Shown here: positions 11,691 to 23,200 of the stretch, piece after piece
Layout of the letters: the number at the start of each line of letters is the position of its first letter
Numbering within the stretch: the first letter of the stretch is position 1
Assembly: GCF_018139145.2 (NCBI RefSeq)
Contig: NC_059477.1
Location: 31,289,502-31,353,501 of the forward strand
Length of the DNA: 64,000 nt
Source of the DNA: Gymnogyps californianus
Lineage: Eukaryota; Chordata; Aves; Accipitriformes; Cathartidae
Direction of reading: 5' to 3'
The notes under the pieces: generated by a model
The model's database searches: none
What the model was told of the DNA's origin: nothing
The model's input: only the letters and a program-made list of their open reading frames with translations
Made by a program: the position numbers and the translations under genes

Positions 11691-12052
11691 GCTGGAGCAG
11701 CGCGGAGGAGCGGCAGCCCCTCCTGCCGCCGCCGCCGCCACACCACCAGCAGCAGCAACGGCGGCGGCCGCAGCCACGGGGGCTGGCGGGGGCCCGGCGG
11801 TGCCGGCGGCGGTGCCGGTGCGGCGGGTGGCGCCGTTGGCGGGCCGCGTCTACGGGCGGCGGTGGCTGGTGCTGCTGCTCTTCTCGCTGCTGGGCTTCGC
11901 GCAGGGCCTGGTGTGGAACAGCTGGGGCCCCATCCAGAACTCGGCCCGCCTGGCCTTCGGCTTCAGCGGCTGGGACATCGCCCTGCTCGTCTTCTGGGGG
12001 CCCATCGGCTTCGCGCCCTGCTTCTTCTTCATGTGGCTCATGGACAAGAAGG
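11681..12052 (+). CDS. SLC49A4: SLC49A4 exon 1 (N-terminus, TM1-TM2; frame-broken)
   Basis: The start at 11681 opens [15 protein letters not shown], with the conserved EERQPLL lysosomal dileucine signal (L14 L15, 11720-11725). TM1 (from [14 protein letters not shown]) and TM2 ([14 protein letters not shown], then MWLMDKK) are read one frame over. The shift lies between 11726 and about 11757, in a run of CCG, CCA and CAG triplets; one missing base there would explain it. The TM frame has no ATG upstream, so the N-terminal start is right and the break is a deletion or assembly error. In the TM frame an alanine-rich segment then PAAVP precedes TM1, as in the human protein. The donor is AAG-G|GTGAGC, phase 1. 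Start context is moderate (C at -3, G at +4). Confidence 0.9.
11726..11757. repeat. Triplet-rich tract (CCG/CCA/CAG) holding the frame break
   Basis: Four CCG triplets, an irregular CCACACCACC segment, then CAG triplets. In the start-codon frame this reads as a proline run followed by His and Gln; in the TM frame it reads Pro/Ala/Thr. The CCA periodicity is interrupted once, as if one C were missing near 11740, and this phase jump coincides with the frame change between the two halves of exon 1. Such tracts slip in replication and are error-prone in sequencing. Confidence 0.7.
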
Positions 12053-15000
12053 GTGAGCGGGGCCGGGGGCGGCGGGGCCGGGGGGTCGGGACTCCCCGCC
12101 CCGCTCCTGCGGCTTCCCCCGGGCCAGGCGCGGACGCCGCGGCCGTGTCCCGCCGACGCCGCGGTGAGGGGTGGTGTGGTGGTCCTGAGGCCGGGGGAGG
12201 GGGCGCCGCCAGCCCGGGGACACCCGTGGCGCTCGGGGCTAGTGGCCTCGGTCTTAAAAGGGGATGACTAATACTTTAAAGGCATCTTGAGTGCTATTTT
12301 CAGTACACTGCTCAAACAAAGGTACATCAAAGGCCATTCACAAGGAAGGTACTTAAGCTGTTCCTAAAACTAAGAGGAATTATGGCATCTTACGTCGCCG
12401 CTGAGATGTGGGTCTGGAGGAGATGCGCTCCAGCCTGGCATTGCCATGCAGGTGTTTGACCTGGAGGTGGTCGTGTTTTCTGGTAATTAGCTGTGAAACA
12501 AACACCCGTGTTGATGTTCAGACCAAGTAATGTCAGTGCTCAGGGTGGCCACTGCATCTTGAAAGAAACACTTAATTTTTAAAAGCAGACTGGACACAAA
12601 GTTGGTGGTTTGCTTTTAGTTGCACTAGGGAGATGCAAAGACAGAGAACGTAAACCAGAACTTGTACTTCAGAGTTTGAGAAGACGAGCATAAGGGAGAG
12701 TTTCCTAATTTGTGTTCAGGCCGTTGTGTCTTGGTAGCAAACTTCTGAAAATGGTATTTGTCTCTGGAAAACTTCTCCAGGACCTGTGCAGTTCGTGTCC
12801 TGTCACCCTGGGGACTGCTCAGCAAGGTCGAGTACCTGTGTTTGCAGATTTGAGCTTTTGGGCCTAAATCCACAGAAGCATTTAGTCTTTTAATTCCTGT
12901 TTAAACAGGCCTCTGAAGAGGAGATAGGAGCCTACGTACCCTTGTGGCTCCTGATGTTAAGTGCTACTCATTCCATTTATTTATGAATTAATAGCTCATT
13001 TGTGGGGAGGGAAGGGTGGAAAGTGAAGGCAGGCAGGGAGAAAAGTTGTAGCTGAGAAGGCCTGTGTCTCGAAATTGGAATTGCTTTTCCTAAAACTGAA
13101 GAGGCATTGGGGGAATAAAACCTATTGGGCTGAAAATACGTTCTCCAAATGAGTCCATGGTGGCTGTACAGCCAGTCTCCTCTCAAGCAATTTAGAGTGA
13201 AGTCGACGATGTCCGTCTAGACTGCTGTATAATAGTGTTGTTAATTATCTTAAAATTAAAGTAAGTTATTTTGTTTTGTACAGTGAAGACAATGACTCTG
13301 CTCATGGTATGAAGGAAATAAAGCTAAACTTGAACCTATGCTTGTAGAACTGAGTCTGTATTTTTATTTCTTCATTTTCTACAAAGTTGATTCTGAGCAA
13401 TGCAAAAGAAGGCTGGAAAAGTTTCAAAGTAACTCATGGGAGAAGAAACATTAGTGTTTTGTTGTTTCTTTATGTAATTAGTAACGTAGCTGCTGGATTT
13501 CTTGGTTTCACAGGTAGCTTGTTCTAATGAGAATATGTATACAAGTGTTTTCCGCATTACCTTAACTGATTGCTTGGGTGGTTTTTTTTGTTGTTTTTTT
13601 TTTAATTTCTGTGTTCATTGGAGATGTTGATACGAACTACCCCTTTGCTCTCGCTTTGTTGCTTTCCTTGTTGAGAGGATTTCGGTTGATAGCCTAAATG
13701 GAGCATCTCAACTCGTTGGCTTTATGCATAAGGAGTACATAAGGGCTCTGGAGCATGTTCTTTGCACAGCAGCAGATTTTGTGGAGGCCCTGTTGTGTTT
13801 CATGCTGTTTTCTGAGTCTGGATGATTCCCACAGAGAATGTGGTGCTGTTTGCTTTGGAAGTGATGGTGGAGTCCTGCCACTTGGTTTCTCACAGAGCAA
13901 AGAGGAGAGCTACTGCTGTCCAGCTCTCCCATGGGGCATGTTTCCACTGGAGGCATGTTGCAGGGAGGTATCTGCTCTTTGGAGTAGTTCCATGCGTATG
14001 TTCTGGGAGGAGCGTGAATCTACTGCTTTGAAGCTGTAAAGTTGGATGGGTGTGACCTTGCAAAAGCAGTATTTCACTTGCTTAGGGGTACAAATGCTTG
14101 TTGTTACACCAAATTTACTCTGTGTACCAAAAATATAGAGAAACGACACCATTTACTCTCTGGCTTCAATCATCTGTCATTGGAGTTAGCTAGTAAAGGA
14201 ACTGTCAGGAAAAAAATGTATTTGTGAAGTGTCAACATGTAAAACCTGGCATCTGTCGGAAGTATGGCACTGTAGATGATGCATGTCAGGATTTGAGAGG
14301 AGATTCTGCTGTTAGATATACCTCTGACTGTGAAGTATAGGACTATCTTACTGATATTGATAAGTAGCTGCCTGCTGTCCGTTAAGTCTGATTTTGTGTT
14401 AAGATGCTTCAGACAAAGTACAAAAGTATTTGTCTTTTTGGTTTTTAGTTGTTCATTGTAGTGTATAGTTTGAAACATAAATCTGTTTCCATACCAAACT
14501 TCTGTTGTATTATTTGTGCACCTGTTTCTTATTTCAGTACTGCCTACAAGGGCTTGGTCACTTTTTTTTTTACCTTTTAACTAATCAGAAGTTGAAAGAT
14601 TAAATATTCAGCAATAGGCATGTTAATAATCCTGCTTGGAAGAAGCATTTCTTCAGCTGTGTGATTCAGTTCCATTACAGCTTCTCAGAAGAGTGTGGGG
14701 TCTTCTGAGAAGAGAGGACAGCAGTGTTTATTTTTAGTAAAAGGTATGCTAAAGAAGCTCCAAATGATCTGTTCTTCAGTTCTGTATAGAAGGCATCTAG
14801 GATGAAGAAATTACAATTTTTTTGTTTTCTAACCTCGAAGGGTTTCTTGGCCTTTGTGACCTTTTCCCTCCTGGCCTACCAAGTGTGTCTCCTGGATTTT
14901 TTTGTGGAGGGCTATTTGCAGTTGACACGGGCAATGCAGTTGGAGAATGGGAGGAATACGTGGGCTGGGAAAGGTGTGTAGATGGTGTCACTTTTGGCTC

Positions 15001-18000
15001 CCTGGGGAATTTCTGCAGAAGATACTACAGGCAACTGTACGCCTCCCCCAAGGACTCTGATGACCCAGAAAGGCTGTTGGTGTCAGAAGCAGCATGACAA
15101 ACAGTCTTGGTTGGCTTAAGCCCATGTTCCTGTCGATCTATAGGGATTTCCTGTTTTTTATGAAATTGAGGGTGAAATTTCATCAGGAGTGATGGCCTTC
15201 ACAAGGCTGTAATTGCAAAAAAAAAAATCTTACTTGAAGGTCTGAATAGACTCAGAAGGAATAGACATTTTTTTTGAAGGGTGTTAACACTGTATTTTAA
15301 AGGGTCTTTGAGGCATTGGAGGAAGCCTGGATTTAGCTGGTGTTTCTGTAAGGCATGTCAACTGAAAGCTAGTTTGTATTTTTTGCTGAGCTCTTGTCAT
15401 TCTCAAAAATACATCCATTTTCAGATACTCAGTGAGGCTCACGTATCACAGCTGGAAATTCTTCTTTGGGGAGCGAGCCCTGTTCCTGCCTCCGAGCTTC
15501 CTCTGGCTGAATGGAGACTTCTGCCAGTGTGCTTTTCCTCGGGAGCCTGGGGGAGCTTTCCATGCTCCTTGGCTGGGTGCTGTAATAGGGACGGTGGTGG
15601 CATCCATAATGTTTCCTAGTCCTTTTCTGGGATGGGTGCATGTTGAAACTCAGAAATTATGTTTGTGTGCATCTTTTTTGAGTATGGGCCGTTTTGAAGT
15701 GGATTTGAAAACCCTTTTCCATAAGTGGAATTACAGGTGTTGTCTTGGTTGGTTGGTTTCTTAGTGAAAGAAAGGTTAAAAGATGGAGTGTGCCGTGGAG
15801 CTACATGTGTCTTCTCTGGTGCATTTTCTTTAGGCGTAGGATTAGAGAGTCCTTGTTTAAATGATAATTACCTTTAGAGATTCAATAAGACTGAAATTAA
15901 ATGAGAAATTACTTCAGTGTGCCATTGGATGGACCCTTGTTGTTTACATGATTAAAATTAGCTACAATTTGTCACATGATGCTTGAGTGTTTATGGATGT
16001 TTTGTGCCTTGAGTGTTGCATTTCCTGGGAACTGTAAATATAAGCATACAGAGCTGTTAGGATGTTTATATATCTAACTCGAAATCGAAAGCTTACATAC
16101 TTCTATGGATCTGGTGCACCGGGTTTTTTTATTAGTTAAGTTCATGTCAGCCTTCATTATGTTCCCATATAAGCAAGAAGAGGCAATGAAGAATGAAATA
16201 CTTTGTGATAATTTACATTAAACAAATTGAATAGAATGGTGATATTTTTCATTAATTTTTGCAATACAGTGAACAGTTTTATATTGAGTTTGAAGAAATG
16301 TGACATATTACTTGTAAAAGTGAAATGTAATCTGTTTCTTGGTCCTTTTTTATAAAATGATATATGCTTACATGGGTTGCATAGACATTCTTAGTAACTT
16401 TATTTTGCTGAAATTAAATTTACATAGCATTGTTATCCTAGTGATTAAATTATGAAGTAGAGAGAAAACTTCAATAATCAGATTTTGGGTTTTAATGGAG
16501 ATTGGCTTGTCTATTGAAACCATGAATGTTTTTACTTGTATGGATAGTTATTCCTTTCCTGAATATCAAACTCTTGATTTCATTGCTGTCTCTAAATCAT
16601 GCTTCTCAGTTTCCTTCTCTGAGATATTTGATAGTTCTTATCTCTTCCACCTGGGAATTTTGAGGTTAAATCCTTTAATACAGTCTGACAAAATAGTCAT
16701 GAATATTGAGTATGAGTACTAAATCAGGCCTTACTAATATAAAAATGTCTTAATAACTATTCTCTGTACAAAACAAACTACGCATGATGGATGAAGAGAA
16801 TTCTACATAGCAGCTTTCATGTCTGAAGTTCCCAGATTGTCACTTTGTGCTGCATGCATGGAAACAGTGATTTTACTTTCAGGGGATCTTTGGACTCCTC
16901 TAATAAACTTCTAGGGTCACTGGGACAGAAGGGAGAAGACTTCAAGTGAACTTGTTCTCCCCCTAGATTTTCATCTAGGAAGTGTTTGTGAAATGCCTTT
17001 GGTTTTATTTTGAGAGATGTGAAGGTGTGTACAGAGAGCAAGGAGGAAGCAGGTGGTTGTTCCAGAAGTCGGTGGAAACATGAATGGTCAAGTGAAGCCA
17101 ACAGATGGGGAAGACTTTCTTTCTCTTAAGTGTTTCCATTGTGCTTGGCATCTCAGGGTCCTTGTCTGTCATTCAGGCTCTCCGACAACGTGGTAGTAAA
17201 TATGAATTGGAGCATGTTACTAATAACTTAGAAAAATTGCAGCAGGTCTAGTTGCTGGTAGGTATCGCTGTTGGTATAGATGGACAGTGTGAAGTACTTT
17301 CCATGGTGGCACTCACAAGAACATGCAGAGTTTTTAATGGAAGTATTCATAGTTCTGTTGTGCCCCAAGCGATCATAAACACATGGGGTTTTGGTTAACA
17401 GAAGAAGGACAAAAATAGGCGAATCATGAACCTTTAAAGTCTGGGAGTTTTCACCTAGTGGCAAAGAAACACATTTTCAGCTCCTTTTTGCCATGATCTC
17501 AGAAATAGACTTTTCTTATCTCAGATGCATGACTGCAAGATATGTGGCCAATATTTCAAAATGACCAATTTGATAATTCACAGGTCAAGTTCAAGCGTGA
17601 GCCTCAGCTAAAGATGCCTAGGATAAGACGCGGTGTAAGGCTGTAAGACTTTAATACAATTTGATGAGATCAAGCTAAAAGGATTTCCACACTTCAAAGG
17701 TTTGTACAGACATTATGGTTTTGGTAGGTTAGTAGAGCCTACAGGAAAGAAATACCCATGGGAAAACTTACAGGTATGAAAATGTGGGTAGAATGGCAAG
17801 GAGCCAGTGAGAAAGGAAAGTGTGATGTTTCTGCTGCTCAACTGAAATATGCTGGGATTACAGAGACTAGTCTCATCACAAACAACTGATTCTACTCAGT
17901 AGCGTTTATGTTAATGGCAGAGGTCTTGTTAACTCCAACAAGAGCAGCAGAAGGCTCTGCTGAATTTAATGAAAGCTGAATGTGACCTTAGTGCTTCAGT

Positions 18001-19589
18001 TTGGAGGGGGGGGGAAAAGGACGGGGGGAAAGAGAATGCCTTGACTCATATGAAGTGAAAGCTGTATATATTCGGTGAAAAGGCAAGTGATTGATGCACT
18101 TCAACCAAATACAAAAGAAGTTTGAAGGAAAATATCTGTTTTACCCCAGTCTGTTCTCTTTCATCCTGTGGACGTCTTCTACTGCATACTATGAATGATG
18201 CATATTTCATTGTCTTATAAGTGATACTGATCCACACCTATCAAATTCCGTAAAAGGGATTAATTTTCCTAAGCTAACAAATCTTGGAAGAAATGAGATG
18301 AAGTGTTGTTTTTCATGTGGAAAGATGAAAGAAGCAATTAGAGAGCTGAATATAGGTAAATCCCACTAGAGCAGATATTTGATCAGCTTGATTTTACAAA
18401 ACTTAATTTGATGAGTTGCTGGTGTGCGTGTTTGTATAGACATACTTTTCTTCTATACCATCAGAAGAAAAGAAAAAGGAAGACTGAACCAAACTTAGCT
18501 TTTGTTGCTTTATTTTATATATGGTGGCTGCATGAAAGTCCACAGAGCATTTGTGCTAGTGCTTGCAGAAGTGAGGACTCATTAGAGAATTGATCGGCCC
18601 ACCCTCGCTGGAGTCAGGCATGCTGCAAAAGACCACTTGAGATACACGGAGTGATTAGCAACATAGAGTGGTTTAATTAGGATCTGATGAGTTGTATTAA
18701 CTTGATGCCACTATGATTCATCATAGCAATACTAGCTTGATTATTAGCAGCACTTCCCATACCTCCTGATGGGCCAGGTTGAGTTGAAAGCATCAATCAT
18801 GGCTGTAGACAGATGTCCTCTTCTGGAGCTAGCTCTTTCTGTTAGATGGTATCACCCTCTGTCTCTGCTTTGTACTATGTTTCCATAGACATTTTGCTTT
18901 ATACTGCTACCCTTTATGCAACTGTCGTGCTCTTTGCGCTCTTCACACACTTCTTTGCAGCTGCGGCGGTGGTGCTAGGACAGCTGTTTGAAACACCACA
19001 TACTGAGGAATATCAGGAAACTGCATACTGGATTTAAAATAACTTTTTCATGATGGAAAGTAAAATCCTAACATGTTTGCGTAGCTCGTCAGAATAGTAA
19101 TGGCCATGTTACCTGAGGATAATGTCTTGAGGCTTTGGTGCACTGAGCATAAAGGCACAGTGAGCGTGGGGTATGTAACTTGCTATACCTTGATGCTGAC
19201 AAATTGATGAATAGGGAAATCATTTAACAGTGTAAAATACGATCCCTTACTTTTATTATACAGCTGTTAACATGAGCTAAGTTAAAGCACCTAAGCATCC
19301 CAGAACTGGGTCAGGACACAGCTCCAGCTAGGAAGATGTTTTGTCAACAGTAGCTTTTAGAAGTTGACTACAGAGTAGAATACTAGGGCAGCTATGCACT
19401 GATATCTCCACTGTTGTATGCTCACGTATTTTTACTACCCGTCATAACCTTCTCTTGACCCAAATTCTTCCTCATCTGACTGCTTCCTCTTCTCTATCCC
19501 CTGCCTCACCTGTGTGTCTCCTTGCTGTTGTGGCATGCCCATCTTGTCCTCCCATTTCCGTCTGTCCTCCACTCCTGCTTGTTGAGGAG

Positions 19590-19850
19590 TAGAAGAGGTT
19601 GGATGTGAGAAGCTCAGGGCTCAAAGGAGTGAGAGCAGATGTGAGAAAAGCCCTTGGATAGCTGGGAAGAGATAGAGAGAAGGGGAAGGTATGGGACAAG
19701 GTAGTGGGTGAAGCATGGGAGACATGGATGCAGAAACGGGATCTGGACCTGGAGGGCAGGGAGTGGTGGGGATGGGAAAGGTGGAGGAACGAGATTGGTA
19801 GAAGGCACAGGGAAAAGGACGCTGAGCGAGCAAGAAGTAGTACTAAATGT
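19590..19850 (+). repeat. Purine-rich low-complexity tract
   Basis: A strongly G+A-skewed segment on the plus strand, made of degenerate GAGAGAAGGGGAAGG-type words with occasional TGG. The skew removes stop codons on the minus strand and creates a 157-codon open frame (19472-19945) rich in Ser, Pro and Leu, which I do not regard as a gene. Confidence 0.5.
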
Positions 19851-19859
19851 GACTTAGGT

Positions 19860-20320
19860 AGCCAGCAGCAAATGATGGGGGTGGCGGGTGCCTGCACCCC
19901 TCCTGGGCTGCCTGCGCAGCACCTTAGCCGCAGATCAGCAAACACAACTTTTGTGAACTGGTTTGAGACGTGCTTTTAAAACCAGGAGCAAGGAAGTCTC
20001 TTTGAACACAATTGACCTTTTTGCCTTTTCTTATCTCCAACAAGGTCCCTGTCTTTTGCCTCTGCACAACCCAACCTCTAAGCTCTACCTGGCAGTGCCT
20101 CTTGTTGGCCAGAGGGTGTATCGGCCCTTCCTTTACCCTCTCCTTCCCCGAGGTGCCCCGGGCCTCAGCCACCCGCTCCCTGCGGGGCTCCCCAGGCGCT
20201 GCCGATGCAGAGGAGGGTGGCTGTGCCTTCTTGCGTGGGTTTGGTGGTGATGGATGTCTGGCCTCGTGATGGAGGCACGAGCGGGATGCTGGGGTGGATG
20301 TGTCCCTTCTGGAAGGCCTT
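19860..20320. other. GC-rich patch in intron 1
   Basis: This patch stands out from the AT-rich intron, with several CpG dinucleotides and GC-rich words such as CCCCGGGCC and GCGGGGC around 20150-20200. It lies 8 kb downstream of the promoter. It could be an enhancer, a minor alternative promoter or an old retroposed fragment. No canonical exon or repeat was recognised. Confidence 0.3.
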
Positions 20321-23074
20321 GTGGAATGAGACAGAAAACACTAAAATACCGTTAGGTTGTCCACTGCCTTGCTGCATTTTAAAAACATTTAAATTTTGCC
20401 AGTCTTCTTTCTTCTAGAAGTTTTTAACAGCGTGGCAGCCGTGCTACATAAAGGTAGCGGGTGCTAACTTCTATAACATAAATGACAACAATAATTCCAC
20501 TGTTGTCAAAGTCCCTTAGGCTTTCTCGTAGATTTTTATTTTGGAAGTAGTAAAGTGCTTAGGAAAGTTGTATTGCATTCGTTTTGCTAGCTGTATGTTT
20601 ATACTGTATTTATAACTCCTAGCTATTAGTTTATAATTCTGTTAAAGAGAAAAAAGAGTGGATCAGGTTTTGGCCTGCAAAAGCTGAATCTGCCTCCTTT
20701 AAAGAAAACTGAATCTGTTTCCTTTAAAGAATTAATAGGAAAAATAAATAATATCATATCAGAAGAAACTAAGTATGAACAAAGAAAGACCATTTTCATT
20801 TGGTAATGCTGAACTAAACCAGCGTTACTGATTTCTAAATTCCAGTAACAGCATTACCTTTGCAGAAACAAAACAAGTGTTATTCACTATTTTTGACTGG
20901 TGTTGTTTTTAGGAGTTAGTTTCACGTTATGTTTTAGGAGTGAAAAACAAGTCTGAAGCGAATGCAAAAATGAGGTTCATTACTTGTTAATAATGTTCGG
21001 ATATTTTCTGCACTGCCAATTTCTACCTATGGTTTTTTTTTTTCTGGTAAGAAATGCCTTGCTTGTGGGAAAGGAGCCATGTAAAACAGGGGTATGTGCT
21101 TGCCTTTTCAGAGCTGAAGAAGTAGATAGTGCATAGCACAGGTCCTGAAATAATGTTCCCTGTTGTGAAAATCTATAGTCTGACATTGCCAAACAAAAAT
21201 ATTTGGTTTATATAAAGTATTTGTTTAAAAACACCCAACCCCCCCAAAACCAAGGTCAGTGCTGAGATGAGCTGAAGTAAATTTAAGAAACGTGATGTTT
21301 CGGTAATTCTCTGTTAGACTATTTTGCAAATTTTCTTGGAGAACGTTGTTTGAATTCTCCCAGTGGCAACCCGGTATAGCCTCAGCTGAGCAGACCAAAG
21401 ACCTCGCTGGTACAAGTTTCTTTAAGAATTTTTTTAGCTATAATCCTGGGGCAAGGGAAATCCTGGCTTGCTCTGCCTTTCTCTCAGTGGTGACATTCAC
21501 AGCTATTCCATCACTTCCTACCGTAATTTCATTTTTTAATGCTTCTCACGTGCATGTGCTATTATGGCTCTGTAGCCGTGCTGTAACTATAATTGTGCTG
21601 CAGAAGCTTCTGATTAATGCTCCAAGTTCCTCAAAAGCTACAAATTAAGCTTTCTCATGCAGATTTGTAGTAGAGAGGATTTTTAGATTTTTCCTCTTTT
21701 TAAAGCTGGAGATCCATATGACTCAGCCTGAGGGAGTGATGTGTTTTGAAAGTGAGAGGTCTTCTGCTTTTTGCGAAGTCTAACAATGTTTTTCTGGAAT
21801 ACAGGACTTCAAGTACAACTGCATTTAGAAACTTGTTTTATTTGGTTATTTTTGATGAGCGCCATCCCTTTTGAATATTTGAGAAGGGTGGAGTTGTAAT
21901 GTTTTTAATTACAACTGAACCTGAAGAATTGATCAGGAGCCTTAAAAAATGTAATGAGATTAGGACCCATTACAGTGCTGTGAAGGGTGTCTTTTAGAAT
22001 GAACTATGTACCCTAAGTAGTGCCTGATGCATTTTAATGTTAAAGTAACATTGAAACTGTTCACACAGGAAAATTGAAAGCTCACTCCAGTGACCTTTCC
22101 TACAAGTCACAAGACCCGCATGGATATTACATCGATGAGACTCTTATGGCTCTTTTTCCCCAACTCATAGCAGGGATAGTAAAAAGGAGAAACTTTGCAC
22201 TTAAGTGTCCCGCTTAGCGGATGCACTAGGCAGTATTTAGCGTAGCTGCCAATCCTTGCTGCATGGTTGCTTCTTGATAGTCTGTCATGGCAAAGCAAAA
22301 TGCCTCTGTATTTCTTAAAATGAAGAATTTCATGCACCATTGGGTGGTGTGGGCAAGTACCACTAAGATAATGACAGAACACCTTCCCTGATAGATGTGT
22401 GCAAGATAGATTGTTTTTCCTCTCTGTGCCACAGATAAGGATCTGTAGTTAGTTGTGTGGTAATTAAGCCTGCTGTGCAATCGAGAGTCCTTGAAATGAG
22501 CGGGAAGAGAAAAGAAAAAGCTTCCCTCACCTTATTCGGTGCTGAAAAGGCTTGGATTGTCGGCATTTGTCCAAGTATACAACAGCGAGAGCTAGAGCAA
22601 AGGCTTGTTGTCTTGTACTTTCTCTCGGCTTGTTAATGAGCATCCATAATTTAGCTTCAAAATTAATGAAGAGGTTTAGTCCCTGACTGCATTATTAGCT
22701 ATTTTTGTCAGTTGCTCTGCATCTCTCTCTGTATGTATATACTAGCACACACGTATACACATGCATGCCCCATTATGTAGTTTTTCAGTTTATCAAATGG
22801 CAAACATGGATTAAATGATTCACCCAAATCTTCATGTTTCAGTAAATATTGGAGTGAGAATAGAAAGCAGGTACCTGAGGTGAAGGAACAAAGAACAACT
22901 CTTACAAGTGTTTGTGTATTAATTTCACAGATTTAATAAGCACTCAAATAGCTCTTTTTTTTTATTGTATCCCAGCACTGCACTGACCCCAGGTGAAGAG
23001 AAGACCTGATTTACTAGCCTTTCTAATACTAATGGTGAGGCTGGCTCCTGTTTCCATGTGTTTATAGCCTCAAT

Positions 23075-23200
23075 AAACAAGGCAGAGGGGGGAAAAAAAG
23101 AGAAAAGTGAAGCAGAAGGTAAGTGGCCTGCCCAATTTCATAAGGCATGTTGAGAGATGCAGGTCCCGCTGCCCCAGGCCAGTGTGCTCTTCTCTCAGAG
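23075..23200 (+). mobile_element. Possible MIR-type SINE remnant
   Basis: The order AAGGCAGAGG, GGTAAGTGGCCTGCCCAA, CATAAGGCA, then GATGCAGGTCCC and CCAGTGTGCTCTTCTC follows the 3' half of the ancient tRNA-derived MIR family: the TAAGTNACTTGCCCAAGG core, then a GAACCCAGG-like and a CCAGTGCTCTT-like segment. Divergence is high and the 5' half is not evident. Confidence 0.4.

Larger units (their letters stand above)
10790..12260. promoter_or_regulatory. CpG island, bidirectional HSPBAP1/SLC49A4 promoter
   Basis: Base composition changes abruptly from AT-rich to very GC-rich and CpG-dense around 10790 and back again at about 12260. The island contains a strong minus-strand start codon (11106) and the plus-strand SLC49A4 start codon (11681), 575 bp apart. 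There is no TATA box at a suitable distance from either start. Instead it carries the usual housekeeping motifs: a CCAAT box, a GC box, a YY1 motif and an NRF1 motif. This arrangement fits a head-to-head CpG-island promoter. Many long open frames inside the island reflect lack of stop codons in GC-rich DNA and are not genes. Confidence 0.85.

Noticed and set aside
11624..12271. 216-codon open frame continuing the SLC49A4 start codon frame through all of exon 1
   Set aside because: Only its first part (from 11681 to about 11740) matches SLC49A4. Beyond that it is an Arg/Cys/Gly-rich shadow of the true TM frame.
19472..19945. 157-codon minus-strand open frame
   Set aside because: It arises from the purine-rich tract, is low-complexity Ser/Pro/Leu sequence, and lacks splice or family support.
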